Source: Smittia aterrima
Lineage: Eukaryota > Arthropoda > Insecta > Diptera > Chironomidae
DNA length: 64,000 nucleotides
Assembly: GCA_033063855.1 (NCBI GenBank)
Contig: CP093829.1
Coordinates: forward strand, 5,838,243-5,902,242
Direction: 5' to 3'
The notes beneath the pieces are model-generated. The model was not told the origin of the DNA and made no database searches. It saw only the letters and a list, made by a program, of their open reading frames with translations. The translations under genes and the position numbers were made by a program. Shown here one piece after another: positions 33,708 through 46,192 of the stretch (positions within the stretch are counted from its first letter, which is position 1; each line of letters opens with the position of its first letter).

Positions 33708-35042
33708 ATGGCAGATATGGAGGATCTTTCTAACAAATATTTGAATAGCGAAGCGATCAGCGACGATTTCTTCATTGAAATTGTCGAACGTAAATTGAAG
33801 ATTAAGCGCGAGGAGTTCAAGTTAAAGCTCGTTCTGTTATCTCCAGCGACTGGAAAGAATGAAAATTACGTCGCGACTTTGTATCGAGCGAAAGTAAAAA
33901 TTGTTATTCTTGAAACAAAAGAAATCCAAACCGTCGATGTTGTCATCAAGGTTCTACTTTACACTCTGCCTGACATGGACGTTTCTGCGTTGTCCACAGT
34001 AGAGCGATTCGTCTACGAGGATATTTTGAGCAGTTTCGAGGAAATTTGGCTTGAAAGAGCTGGTGAAGTCATCACATTTGCTCCAAGAATGATTAAATCA
34101 GTAACGGAGCCTTACAATCAAATTGTCATGGACGATCTGAAAGCTGAAGGATTCGCTTTGTTGGATAGAAAAGTTGGAGCGAACTTCAATGAAACGAAAT
34201 TGTTGCTGAAAAAGATTGCGCAATTCCACGCAACCGGCGCTTTTCGTTATCAGAAGGTAAGATTTGGCTGAGCTCTTAATCTTTCGTTAGCGATAAAACT
34301 ACGATTTCTTGTTTAGGAAGGAGAGATTAATTCTTTACTGGATCGAAAAGTGACAATGGCGATGCCTGAAGATAATCCTTTCTCACAAGGGTTTGTTTCT
34401 CTTTATCATTCTTTTGTTAAAGCTGTCAAAGACTACGGAGATTGCGATGAGTTCCTTGATAAGATTTCTCATTGGGACACGAAGAAAATCGCTAATCAAT
34501 TTGAGCTAATTGCTGAGCCAATGCGATCAGGATTTCAAGTCTTGAATCATGGTGATTTGTGGTTGAGCAATACGATGTTTAAACTTGACGCAGAAGGAAA
34601 TGCTGTCGATGTTAGACTGATCGACTTTCAAATGCCGCATTGGGGAGGACCAAGTGACGATCTTTTTACCTTCCTCATTAATTCAGTTGCTGATGACTTC
34701 AAGATCAAACATTTTGATGAATTTGTTGCTTTCTATCATGAAAATCTGGTGGAGTCTTTGAAGAAGTTGAAATACGATAAAACAATTCCAACTTTAGAAG
34801 AAGTTCATCTCGATTTAATCGACAAAGGATGGTTCGCCTGTTGTCAACTTATTCTCAACCTTTTTATGATCAAAGACAATTCTGCTGAAGATCTCAATCT
34901 TGAAATGATTTTGGGAGGAGCCGATGATCCTGTTCTGATGAATCGAGTCTTCAACAACGAGAACTACAAGAAAGCTGTCAAGTCGTGGCTTCCTTTCTTT
35001 AGTCAAAGAGGATTCTTCGACGCGATGATGAAGAAAGAATAA
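33708..35042 (+). CDS. EcKL protein 3, 424 aa, intron 2 precisely absent
   Basis: Only two exons: 33708-34256 and 34317-35042. At the place where every other member has intron 2 (phase 1, after the KG-aromatic residues), the frame reads straight on as KGWFACCQLILNLF with no extra or missing bases. Intron 1 is kept (60 bp). Catalytic HGDLWLSN keeps His, Asp and the last Asn; LIDFQ replaces LIDYQ. Exon 1 is more divergent than in neighbours (ALSTVERFVYEDI instead of the usual FPRER pattern), though the helix C Glu is retained. The ATG at 33708 is used; a second ATG three codons later is possible. Confidence 0.9.
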
Positions 35043-35202
35043 AAATGTTTGATTCAAACAAACAAAATATTAGCGAATTGACAAAGTGGTTCTCATATAA
35101 CAATTCTCACATGAAGTTGACAATGAGATGCGTGTTATGTAAAATCTACTATCGAATCATTACCATTCGTTTTTTTAATTGATTCAATTCACAGAGTTTT
35201 AG

Positions 35203-35225
35203 TATAAGTAGCAATCTATTTCAGA
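35203..35225 (+). promoter_or_regulatory. core promoter of EcKL gene 4
   Basis: TATAAG at 35203-35208 is followed by TCAGA at 35221, with a further TTAGTT downstream. The initiator deviates from TCAGT. Confidence 0.4.
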
Positions 35226-35281
35226 TCTGTTCTTAGTTGATTGCGAGTGACGATCGTTTTAGCTTCGTGATTTTGTGAGCG

Positions 35282-36673
35282 ATGGCATCAAGCGAAGATT
35301 TAGCAAATACTTATTTGAACAGCAATGCGATCAGCGATGAATATTTTATTGAAATTGTTGAAAGTAAATTGAAAATCAGTCGCAATGAATTCAAAGTTCG
35401 ACTTGTTATGTTGTCTCCAGCGATTGGACCGAATGAAAACTTTATCGCAGTTTTATATCGCGCGAAGATCAAAATTGAATTTTTAACTTCTAAAGAGAGA
35501 AAATCTGTTGACGTGATTATCAAAGTTATGCTCTCAACAATGTCTGATATGACGGAAATGGGATTTTCTCCAAGAGAAAGATTCGCTTATAAAAATATAT
35601 TAAAAGGTTTTGAAGATATTTGGATTGAGCGAACTGGAGAAGTTGTCACTTTCGGGCCGAGAATGTTCAAAACAGAAAGTGATCCTTACGAGCAAATTGT
35701 TCTCGACGATCTCAAAGCTGAAGGATTTGAAATGGCAAACAGAAAAGTTGGACTCAACTTAGATCAAACTAAAGCTGTTTTAAAAAAGATTGCGCAATTC
35801 CACGCGACGGGCGCAATTCTTTATCAAAAGGTAAATGAAGAATCAGTTAAGTGCAAAGATAATAATAAAGTTGTTGCTCTTAGGAAGGAATGATGTCAAG
35901 CATGCTGAATCGAAAAGAGACTTTTGTGATGCCCGAAGACGGTCAATTTGCGAAAGGTTTTGTTGAAAATTTTTACGTGTTTCTTGATGCTGTTCGAAGT
36001 TACGGAGATTGCGATAATTATGCTGAGCAAATCGCTAAATGGGACACGAAAAAATTAGTTTCCATGTACAGTGATGTAGCCGAGCCAATGCGATCAGGAT
36101 TTCAAGTTTTGAATCATGGCGACTTGTGGTTGAACAACATGATGTTTAAATCAAACTCAGAAGGAAAAACTGAGGAGGTTACATTTGTCGATTTTCAAAT
36201 GCCTTACTGGGGTGGACCTGCTGGCGATCTGCTCTACTTTTTAACCACTTCAGTTACTGATGACATCAAGATCAAACATTTTGACGAATTTATTGAATTT
36301 TATCATCAAAATCTTGTCGAAACTTTGAAGAAGTTGAAGTTTAATCAACCAATTCCGACTTTAGAAGAAGTTCACGTCGATTTACTCGACAAAGGATATT
36401 TCTGTAAGTTAAAGATTTGTTCATAAAATTATTTAATTGAAAGTCTTCTTCGCAGCTTGTGGAAATCTAATTATCCTGCTCTCAGTTGTCAAGAACGATT
36501 CTCCCGAAGTGCTCACTTTTGACATGTTAATGAGCCAAACTGATGATCCCGTTTTAATGGATCGAGTCTACAAAAACGCAAATTACATGAAAGCTTTAAA
36601 ACCTTGGTTCGAGTTCTTCGACAAACGAGGCTATCTCGACGCGATGATGAAGCAACAGATTGCAGAAGAATGA
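35282..36673 (+). CDS. EcKL protein 4, 428 aa
   Basis: Exons 35282-35830, 35884-36403 and 36456-36673. The catalytic loop HGDLWLNN and metal site VTFVDFQ (Phe-Val-Asp in place of Leu-Ile-Asp) are both functional in form. Exon 1 has the unusual stretch SPAIGPNENFIAVLYR and a K-rich N-lobe (KERKSVDVIIKVM). Exon 3 begins SCGNLIILLSVVKND. The relic between genes 1 and 2 shares this gene's KVM after the ATP lysine, hinting that the relic is from this branch. Confidence 0.88.
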
Positions 36674-36823
36674 TTTTGATATCCAAATTTGGAAAATGAG
36701 ATAAAGAATTAAATATTTTGCTTATCACAAATGAATTGTTTTTGATAAAGATTAAAATGATGTCAACTAAGTTTGTTTGCTTTTTTCTGTTTATGGATTC
36801 TCAGCTGATGTTTGTATATTTGG

Positions 36824-36953
36824 CTATCTTATCTTGATTGAATTTGATTAAAACTTGTGAGAGCGCTAAGTATAAAATGAAGTTCAAGTTCAAGAAATGA
36901 GCTCAGTTTATTTTAAGTTGTAGACAAAGAAGATTCGAATTTTTCAATGAGCA
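36824..36953 (+). promoter_or_regulatory. promoter and leader of EcKL gene 5
   Basis: A double GATA-type site CTATCTTATCTTGAT (36824-36838), TATAAAA at 36871-36877 and TCAGTTT at 36903. An upstream ATG at 36947 starts a short out-of-frame reading frame overlapping the main start at 36954; it could lower translation. Confidence 0.55.
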
Positions 36954-38320
36954 ATGTCTTCAGAAGAGGAAATTAAGTTTTTGAATAGCGACGCTGTCAG
37001 TGATGATTTCTTTATTGAAATTGTGGAGAGCAAATTGAATATCAAGCGAGAAGAGTTCAAGCTTAAACTTGTTCTCTTGTCGCCTGCGGCTGGAAAGAAT
37101 GAAAATTACGTCGCAGTTTTGTATCGCGCCAAGATCAAGATAGAAATTCTGTCAACGAATGAGAAAAAATCTGTTGACGTGATCCTCAAATCTTTGCTCT
37201 CAACAATGCCGGAGATGAAGGAATTTGGAGTTTTTCCAAGAGAAAGATTTGTTTACGAAAATATCTTGCAAAGCTTCGAGGATATTTGGCTTGAACGAGC
37301 AGAGGAAACTATTAACTTCGGTCCAAGAATGATTAAAACAGTAACGGAGCCTTATGAACAAATTATTCTCGATGATCTTAAAGCTGAAGGATACAAAATG
37401 TTGGATAGAAAAGTTGGAGCAAACTTAGATCAAACGAAAGTCTTGCTTAAGAAGATCGCACAATTTCACGCAGTCAGTGCCGTTCGTTATCAAAAGGTCA
37501 GACGTGAAGTAACTTATTATCAAATTTTAATCTTTTTTTAAATAGGACGGAACAATTGACAGTTTCCTGAGTCGAGGGTATTTGGAAATGACTGAAGACA
37601 GCACTTTTGGTCAAAGCCAAATTAAGTCTTTTCACGGTTTCTTGGACGTTGTTCGAAACTACGGAGATTGCGACGAGTTCGCTGATTTGATGTCTCAATG
37701 GGACTCGAAGAAACTTTTAACAATGTTTTCTGATATCGCTGAGCCGATGAGATCAGGATTCCAAGTCTTGAATCACGGAGACATGTGGTTGAACAACATG
37801 ATGTTCAAACTTGACTCAGAAGGAAAGACAGAAGATGTCAAACTGATCGACTTTCAAATGCCTTTCTGGGGATCGCCAGCTGGAGATCTTCAATATTTTT
37901 TAATTACTTCAGTTGCTGATGACATCAAGATCAAACATTTTGATGAATTCGTTGCGTTCTACCACGAAAATCTTGTCGAATCTTTAAAGAAATTGAAGTA
38001 CGATCAACAAGTTCCAAGTTTAGCTGACGTTCACATCGATTTTATTGACAAAGGATGGTTTGGTAAGTTCAAAGGTCATTGACCCTTTAAAGTTTATTAA
38101 AATTGTCATTTCAGCTTCCTTACTTCTGAACAATCTATTAAACGTCATTAAGGATGACTCTCCTGAGGATCTAACCATTGAAATGCTTATGAACGATGCT
38201 GACAATCCCATTCTGATAAATCGTGTTTACAACAACGAAAACTTCAAAAAAGCTGTCAAACCTTGGTTCCACTTCCTAAGCAAACGAGGATATTTTGACT
38301 CAATGCCAAAGAAAGAATGA
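36954..38320 (+). CDS. EcKL protein 5, 421 aa
   Basis: Exons 36954-37496, 37546-38062 and 38115-38320. The N-terminus is two residues shorter than in neighbours (MSSEEEIKFLNSDAV). Catalytic HGDMWLNN and LIDFQ are present. The usual AGEVVTFGPR is AEETINFGPR. Exon 3 starts ASLLLNNLLNVIKDDS, lacking the Cys found there in most copies. Gene 6 starts about 400 bp downstream. Confidence 0.9.
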
Positions 38321-38477
38321 AAATAAATTAATATTTTAAAAAAATTAAAAACAAACAGAACTTTTCAGTAACTTACGAAATCTTTGGAATTCCATTTAAG
38401 ATCCCAAACTCGTTCCCAACAAGTCGTTCGTCAATCTTCGTTTTATTTGCCGAATCGTGAAATTGCGAAATTCTTTG

Positions 38478-38722
38478 TTCTTATCAATTTTCTTCCTTTT
38501 TCGGATTTTGTAATTTTCTTATCAACTTATCTTCAGTTTAAGTGTTTGCGTCACTAAATAATGAGATTTGACACATTTTCAATGTATCAGTCTCTCGCAT
38601 GTATGCGTTGAACAGTTCGAAAAGAAACATAAAGCGAGAAGTCGCTCAGTTTGCTCTCAGTTTCAATCGATCGGTCAAAAGAAAAACAAGTGGTTTCAAA
38701 CAACAACAAAAAAAACTCCGAA
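38478..38722 (+). promoter_or_regulatory. promoter of EcKL gene 6
   Basis: GATA-type sites CTTATCAA (38480-38487) and the pair CTTATCAACTTATCTT (38518-38533) precede a weak CATAAAG TATA-like element (~38628) and TCAGTTT at 38646, with a second TCAGTTT at 38657. Confidence 0.5.
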
Positions 38723-40169
38723 ATGACCTCGCGCGATGAAATGGCAGTTTCATTCTTGAACAGTGAAGCAATCAGTGACGATTTTTTCATTGAGCTCGTT
38801 GAGAAAAAATTAAATATCACTCGCGATGATTTTAAGCTTCGATTAGTGTTGTTGTCGCCAGCGACCGGAAAAAATGAAAATTACATCGCAGTTTTGTATC
38901 GCGCAAAGATTAAAATCGAAATTCTAGCTACAAATGAGAGAACATCTGTTGACGTGATCATCAAAGCTTTGCTTTCAATGATGCCAGAGATGAAAGAATT
39001 CGGAGTTTTCCCAAGAGAAAGATTTGTTTATGAAAATGTTCTTGCAAGTTTCGAAGAGATTTGGCTTGAACGAGCTGGAGAAGTTGTGACCTTTGGTCCA
39101 AGAATTATTAAATCAGAGAGTGATCCATATGAACAACTTGTTCTTGATGATTTGAAAGCTGAAGGATTCGAAATGATGGATAGAAAAGTTGGACTCACTT
39201 TTGAGCAAACGAAAGCAGTTTTATCAAAACTCGCGAAATTCCACGCAGCAAGTTCTGTTCGTTATCAGAAGGTAAGAAGATTATCTTTATGTTGAACGTT
39301 CGAGAGCTGACTCTTCCTTGATTTCTCGTTTGATTAGGAAGGAATTATTCAAACTTACTTCGACCGAAAAGCGACAATGCCGCCAAGGCCAGAGAATCCA
39401 GCAGAAGATCCTTTCTTCAACGGATTCTTCAACATGATGAATGGTTTTATTGATGAAATTACGAAATATGGAGATTGCGATGTTTACGTTGAGAAGCTGA
39501 AACGATGGGATTTAGGTTGCATGATGATGCAGTGGATTGAAGTCGCTGAGCCAATGAAGTGTGGTTTCACAGTTTTAAATCACGGAGACATGTGGTTGAA
39601 CAATATGATGTTCAAGTCAGACGAGGCAGGAAATCCTCTCGAAGTTAAACTGATCGATTATCAACTTCCTTTCTGGGGAAGTCCTTCAGGCGATCTTCTT
39701 TACTTCTTGATCTCGTCAGTCGCTGATGACATCAAAGTTGATAACTTCGACAACTTTATTGAGTTCTATTATTTAGAATTAGTTGAGTCGTTGAAGAAAT
39801 TGAATTACGATCATTACATTCCAACAATGACTGATCTCCACATCGATTTGCTTAACAAAGGAGCTTTCGGTAGATATAAAAATATTTCATTTTGCTTGAT
39901 GAACTCTAACCTCCTGAAATTATTTAACAGGTGCTTCTTGTCTTATGATGATTCTCTTCATTGTTAAATATGAGTCACAGGAAGAAATAAATTTAGAAGT
40001 TATGTTCAAAGGTGAAAAGGATCAAGGATTGATCGAAAGAGTTTACAGCAACGAAACGTACAAAAAAGCTATCAAACTTTGGTTGCCATTCCTCAACAAA
40101 AGAGGTTTCTTGGATGCTCCAATTTTGCCTCCTCCAGCTCCGATTGTCGAAGAGAAGAAAGAGGAATAA
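38723..40169 (+). CDS. EcKL protein 6, 439 aa
   Basis: Exons 38723-39271, 39338-39869 and 39931-40169. The frame runs further upstream only through a TTG; the ATG at 38723 (MTSRDEMAVSF) matches the paralogue start. Exon 2 is 12 bp longer than in genes 1-4, with a Pro-rich insert (PPRPENPAEDPF) before the helix preceding the catalytic loop. HGDMWLNN and LIDYQ are intact. The C-terminus gains a Pro/Glu tail (PPPAPIVEEKKEE). Exon 3 starts one codon earlier than in gene 7, giving FGGASCLMM. Confidence 0.9.
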
Positions 40170-40330
40170 CTGATAAGAATCTGCAATAACTTCCAGTCCA
40201 CAAAATTCCAGAATTTAAGTTTAAAAGAGAAGAATCGATCCATTGTAATTTATTTTAAATAAACGAACATTTTTGTAGCGAAATATGAGAAAAATTTATT
40301 GGCGAATGAGAATCGAGAATAACACAAAAC

Positions 40331-40923
40331 GACCTTGAAATATTTGCGCGCTCTTTGTTAATCTTTTGATGTTTACGTCTACTTCTGATTATAACATTCT
40401 TCACTTGCGGTTGTTGCTCGCCGCCAATTTCTTATCAAACCTTTTACGTTTTTTGATAAAATAATCTTTGTTGCCGCGCACGTGTTATCAAATCATTTAG
40501 AATTCACCACGCGACTTGACTTACTAATCTCGAAGTTGATTCACAGCTGTGATTTGTGATATTTTTTATAGTAAATCAATGAACTCATGGAGCGACTTTG
40601 TATCAACAAATTTTTCAAGTGAAGAAGAAAACTTTATCAGAAATTGTTTTACCAAATTTTTCGTAATATTGAATCATTTCATTGCAAATTCCTTTTCGTG
40701 AGTTATCATAAATTCCCTATTTGGTCTCAGCTTGAAACATTCTTATCAACTCAATCGTCTTTTACTCTTTATGTTCATGCTTTATCTAATCAATGAGCTT
40801 CGATACTCTTTTGTTTAACTTGTATGAGTTGAGAGGTTTGATTATAAATATGAAAATAAGTTTCTCAGCTTTGCTTCAGTCTAATTCGAAACGTCAACAG
40901 TGAAACAACAATAAACTTCAGAG
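40331..40923 (+). promoter_or_regulatory. promoter region of EcKL gene 7
   Basis: TATAAAT at 40843-40849 is followed by TCAGC (40865) and TCAGT (40876). GATA-type sites are numerous: CTTATCAA (40431), TTGATAAA (40453), GTTATCAA (40484), GTTATCAT (~40700), CTTATCAA (~40741) and TTTATCT (~40781). A block at 40331-40440 is shared with the upstream region of gene 8. Confidence 0.6.
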
Positions 40924-42390
40924 ATGACCTCGCGTGATGAATTGGCAGTTTCGTTCTTGAACAGTGATGTAATCAGTGACGACTTTTTCATCGAGATCGT
41001 TGAGAAAAAGTTAAATATCACTCGCGATGATTTTAAACTTCGTCTCGTGTTGTTGTCGCCAGCAACTGGAAAGAATGAAAACTACGTCGCGGTTTTATAT
41101 CGCGCGAAGATTAAAATCGAAATTCTAGCTACGAATGAGAGAACAACAGTTGACGTGATCATCAAAGCTTTGCTATCCACGATGCCAGAGATGAAGGAAA
41201 TGGGATTTTTCCCAAGAGAAAGATTCGTCTATGACAATGTCTTAAGAAGCTTCGAGGAGATTTGGGTCGATCAAGCAGGAGAAGTCGTGACCTTTGGTCC
41301 AAAAATTATTAAATCAGAAAGTGATCCCTACGAGCAACTAATTCTTGATGATCTCAAAGCTGAAGGATTCGAAATGCTGGACAGAAAAGTTGGATTGAAC
41401 TTTGATCAAACGAAAGCGGTTTTATCGAAACTTGCGAAGTTCCACGCGGCGAGTGCCATTCGTTATCAAAAGGTAAGAAGATTAAGTCTTAATCTAACTT
41501 CCTTACCTTGACTTATTGTTCAATTTGCTTTGTTATCTTAGGAAGGAATGATTCAGGCATATTTTGACCGCAAAGTGTCAATGCCTCCAATGCCAGAAAA
41601 TCCCGCAGAAGATCCTTTCGTCATCGGTTACATGGGATTATTTAATGGCTTGATCGAACAAATGAAGAAATATGGAGGCTGCGATGTTTACGTTGAGAAG
41701 CTTGAACGTTGGGACAGGAGTTGTTTAATGATGCAGTGGATCGATGTTGCTGAGCCGATGAAGTCCGGTTTCACAGTTATGAATCACGGCGATTTGTGGT
41801 TGAACAATTTGATGATCAGATCCGATGAAGAGGGAAATCCTACAGAAGTCAGTTTGATCGATTACCAACTTCCATTCTGGGGAAGTCCTTCTGGCGATCT
41901 TCTTTACTTCTTGATCTCGTCAGTCGCTGATGACATCAAAGTTGATCATTTCGACGACTTCATCGAGTTTTATCATTTAGAATTAACCGAGTCGTTAAAG
42001 AAATTGAATTACGATCATTACATTCCAACAATGACTGATCTCCACATCGATTTACTTAGCAAAGGAGCTTTCGGTAAACATTTTTAATCTCTTACAAATT
42101 TTCTCTTTTATTTATTTTCTAATTAATTCACAGCTTGTTCTTGTCTATTGATGATTCTTTTTGTTGTCAAATACGACTCGCAGGAAGAGATTAGCATGGA
42201 AGACATGTTCAAAGGCGCAGCAGATCCAAAAATGATCGAAAGAGTCTTTAGCAACGACAACTACAAGAAAGCGATTAAGCTCTGGTTGCCTTTCCTCAAC
42301 AAACGAGGTTTCTTAGACGCGCCAATTGTTCCACCTCCAGTAGCTCCGATTGTCGAAGAAAAGGCAGAGGAACAGAAGGCTGAAGAATAA
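40924..42390 (+). CDS. EcKL protein 7, 445 aa
   Basis: Exons 40924-41472, 41542-42073 and 42134-42390. It is the sister of gene 6 (shared PENPAEDPF insert and long C-terminal tail), and the longest member. The tail is PPPVAPIVEEKAEEQKAEE. The catalytic loop HGDLWLNN and LIDYQLPFWGSP are intact; the residue after the loop is LMI rather than MMF. In exon 1 the usual LERAGE is VDQAGE, and FFPRER follows MKEMG. Confidence 0.9.
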
Positions 42391-42517
42391 TTTAAAACAA
42401 ACTTTCTATAAATAAATTTTTCTAGTTGTTAAAGTTGAGAAGTTTTTATACTCAAAACCAGAATCGCAAATCATTGTCGATGTAAAAAATTACAAAATTG
42501 AGTGAGAAAAAATCTCA

Positions 42518-42829
42518 CGACCTTGAAACATTCGCGCGATGTTTGATTTTTTTCTTCTAATGTTTACATCTACTGCCGACTAATTTTAGCTTAAAGCCGC
42601 ATTTGTTATTCGCCGCTAATCTGAGAAGTTGCTTGTTCACTCAAAAGGTTCATTCTCATTTATTGTCAACGCTCTCGCTTTATCTAATCAGCAAACGATA
42701 CGACAAGACGTGACCACGCGACTAACTTGCATGTGTGAACTCTTTAAATATTTATTAAACGCGAGTCTCGCTCAATTTTCTCTCAGTTGATTCACAGCTG
42801 TGATTCGTGCTAGTTGATTTAAAGTAGCA
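42518..42829 (+). promoter_or_regulatory. promoter region of EcKL gene 8
   Basis: A distal block (42518-42620) resembles that of gene 7 (CGACCTTGAAA-CATTCGCGCG, then ATGTTTACATCTACT). CTTTATCTAATCAGC is near 42678, TTTAAAT at 42743 and TCAGTTG at 42783. Confidence 0.5.
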
Positions 42830-44216
42830 ATGACCTCGCAACACGAACAAACAAACGAATTTTTGGACAGCGATGCATTAAGTGACAAATTCTTCATCGA
42901 GATTGTCGAAAATAAATTGAACATCAAAAGCGATGAGTTCAAACTTCGACTTGTGTTGTTATCTCCAGCGACTGGAAATAATGAAAACTTTCTCGCGGTT
43001 CTTTACCGCGCGAAAATAAAAATTGAGATTCACGCAACGAAAGAGAGAAAACACGTCGACGTGATCATCAAAGCTTTGCTCTCAACGCTGCCAGAGATGA
43101 AGGAAATGGGAGTTTTCCCTCGCGAGAGATTCATGTATTCGAATGTTCTCACAAGCTTTGAAGAGATTTGGCTTGACCGAACAGGTGAAGTTATCAAGTT
43201 CGGTCCGAGAATGATCAAAATGGAAACTGATCCTTACGAACAAATCATCATGGACGATCTTAAAGCTGAAGGATTCGAAATGATGGACAGGAAAGTTGGA
43301 CTAAGTCTCGAGCATACGAAAATGGTTTTAACCAAACTTGCGAAATTCCACGCGTCAAGTGCTATTCGTTATCAGAAGGTAAAGCTTGTCAACGACATAA
43401 GTTTGATAACATTTTCATTCGTTTCGTTGATTAGGATGGAATACTTCAACAATTCTTAGATCGACATGCTTCATTGCCAGGCGGCGATCCAGAGGCCAAT
43501 CCTTTCTATCAAGGACTTGTTATACTGTTCAAAGGACTCCTTGAGTGCATGAGGAGTTACGGCGGCTACGAGGCCTATGCTGACAAGTTTGAACGTTGGG
43601 ACTTTAAGAAGCTTTCCTCTCAATGGTTTGATATAGCAGTGCCGATGAAATCTGGTTTCACTGTTTTGAATCACGGCGACATGTGGCTCAACAATTTAAT
43701 GTTCAAATCAGATGAAGCTGGGAATCCACTCGAAGTTAGTTTGATCGATTATCAAACTCCATGCTGGGGAACTCCTTCGAGTGATCTCATTTACTTTCTA
43801 ATCTCTTCTGTGCAAAATGATGTCAAAGTCGATCACTTCGATGAGATCATTAAACATTACCATGATGAGTTGACGGAATCTTTGAAGAAATTAAATTTTG
43901 ACGGTCACGTTCCAAGTTTGATTGAACTTCAAGATGATCTTCTTGAAAATGGAGGTTTCGGTGAGCTCTTTAAGTTTAATCTAAAAATGTTTCTAATTCT
44001 TTTTTCACAGCTTGTTTCTGTTTGATGTTGGTTCTGTTCGTTTGCAAATATGATTCAACTGAAGAGCTAAACATTGGACAAATCATGACTGGAGGTGATC
44101 CCGAAATGATCCAAAGAATCTACAACAACGAAACTTACAAGAAAGCAATTCAAAACTGGTTGCCATTCCTAAACGAAAGAGGATTCCTCGATGTTTTGGT
44201 CGTTAATGCACCGTGA
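42830..44216 (+). CDS. EcKL protein 8, 426 aa
   Basis: Exons 42830-43378, 43435-43960 and 44011-44216. HGDMWLNN and LIDYQ are intact. The usual AEPM before the catalytic loop is AVPM. SSVADDIKV becomes SSVQNDVKV, and the start of exon 2 is recast (GILQQFLDRHASLPGGDPEAN). The tail is short and hydrophobic (LDVLVVNAP) and lacks the acidic end. It looks like a diverged but functional copy. Confidence 0.9.
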
Positions 44217-44340
44217 CTTAGCAAAAAAGTATTTTTTGTTTGATCTCAAACAATGAAAAGAATAAAATTTGATTCTACAAAAAATCTCATTTTTGTTTGT
44301 GTGCAAAAGTTCTCTCAGATAATTCGCAAACAACGTTTAA

Positions 44341-44376
44341 TATAGAAAACTCATTCGCGCGCCTCTCGTATTCAGT
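44341..44376 (+). promoter_or_regulatory. core promoter of EcKL gene 9
   Basis: TATAGAAA at 44341-44348 and TCAGTTT at 44372. A GATA-type CAGATAATT lies near 44317. Confidence 0.45.
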
Positions 44377-44436
44377 TTTTATTCTGATTCAAACGGTTAC
44401 AGTCGCACAGTCGCAAACGTGAAAAAGTTCTCAACA

Positions 44437-45822
44437 ATGGCTCCGCGAGATGATCAATCAAACGATTTTTTAAACAGCGATGCAATCAGCGACGAATATT
44501 TTATCGAGATCGTTGAAACAAAGTTGAACATCAAGCGCGGTCAATTCAAGTTGAGACATGTAATGTTGTCTCCAGCAACAGGAAAGAATGAAAACTTTAT
44601 TGCTGTTTTGTATCGCGCGAAGATTTTCATTGAAATTCTCGACACCAAAGAACGCAAGGCTGTCGATGTGATCATCAAAGCTTTGCTAACGACCTTGAAG
44701 GAAATCAAGGAATGGGGAGTTTTCCCGAGAGAACGTTTCATTTATCAAGAAGTTCTCAGCAGCTTCGAGAAGATTTGGTTTGAACGAGCTCGTGAAGTCG
44801 TCAAGTTTGGTCCGAGAAGCATAAAGTTCGAATCTGATCCTTACGAGCAAATCATTCTTGACGATCTCAAAGTTGAAGGATTTGAAATGTTGGACAGAAA
44901 AGTCGGACTAACTCTCGAGCAAACGAGAATGGTTCTCGAGAAACTCGCAAAGTTCCACGCTGCAAGCGTAATTCGTTATCAACAGGTGAGATAAGAATTG
45001 ACCAAGTTTCTTGACTGTGAGTGCTGACTCTTATCTATCTCGTTCAAGGACGGAATCATTAAAGATTGGCTGGATCGTAAAGTTTCAATGCCGGCATTCC
45101 CTGAGGACAGTCCCCTCGTCGTCAGTTTTAAAAAACAATTCCGTAGTTTCGTTCGTCACGTGAGAAATTATGGAAACTGCGAAGTTTACGCGGACAAGAT
45201 TGATCGTTGGAACGCATATGATTTAGTAAATTGGTGGACAAATGTCGCAACTCCAATGAAGTCAGGATTCCAAGTTTTGAATCACGGAGACATGTGGCTG
45301 AACAACATGATGTTTAAATCAGATTCTGAGGGAAATCCACTCGAAGTTAGATTGATCGATTATCAACTTCCATTCTGGGCGAGTCCAAGCGCCGATCTAC
45401 TTTATTTCTTGATGACTTCCGTTGCTGATGATATCAAAGTTGATCATTTCGACAATTTCGTGGAATTTTATCATTCTGAGTTGACCGAGAACTTGAAAAA
45501 ATTAAACTACGATCAACAAGTTCCGACCTTGGCTGAGCTTAACGACGACATTCGTGAGAAAGGAGGTTTTGGTTAGTTTCAATGTTAAAACTGTCATGTA
45601 AGTCACGAATTCTAACGAGAATGGCTTTTAGGTTTCTCTTGCGTGTTGATGATTCTCTCAGTCGTCAAATACGATTCTCAGCATGAGCTCAGCATGGAAG
45701 TGCTAATGTCTGGCGGTGACGACTTGGAGCTGCACGAAAGAGTTTACAACAATGAAAACTACAAGAAAGCTGTGAAGCGTTGGCTTCCTTTCATGAATGA
45801 ACGTGGATTCTTAGATGTTTAG
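44437..45822 (+). CDS. EcKL protein 9, 420 aa
   Basis: Exons 44437-44985, 45049-45571 and 45632-45822. The ATG at 44437 is chosen over an in-frame GTG six codons earlier. HGDMWLNN and LIDYQ are intact. Odd features: the last codon of exon 1 reads CAG (RYQQ, not RYQK); the donor of intron 2 is GTTAGT, which would read through to a stop if unspliced; and AGEVV is AREVV. It is the shortest member, ending ERGFLDV without a tail. Confidence 0.9.
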
Positions 45823-46133
45823 AATTTTTATATTTGATCAATAAATTTATTTGCAAAACAAATATTTTGTTTCATTCTAAACTCTCAAGTGGCGACCTTG
45901 TAAATCACAAAACTAATTTTAGCACAAATTAAATCATAAATGCGAAATGACATTGAACTTCAATCAAACAAATTGACGCGAGCAATTCCGTATTTGGAAA
46001 CAATTTTTTAATCTAAATTGAAGAAGTGAATTGAGTTTTCTTATCTAGTTGATGAACTCTTATGATTTCAAACGTGATACAATTGAAAGTTTCTCTTTGT
46101 GTGAGTTTCGAAATCATAGAGATACCGAACATT

Positions 46134-46169
46134 TATAAAACAATAAATATTTCGCTAGTCGCTCTCAGT
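46134..46169 (+). promoter_or_regulatory. core promoter of EcKL gene 10
   Basis: TATAAAA at 46134-46140 and TCAGTTG at 46165, an ideal spacing. CTTATCT lies upstream near 46040. Confidence 0.6.
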
Positions 46170-46192
46170 TGATGTTTTGAATCGGACAAGAA

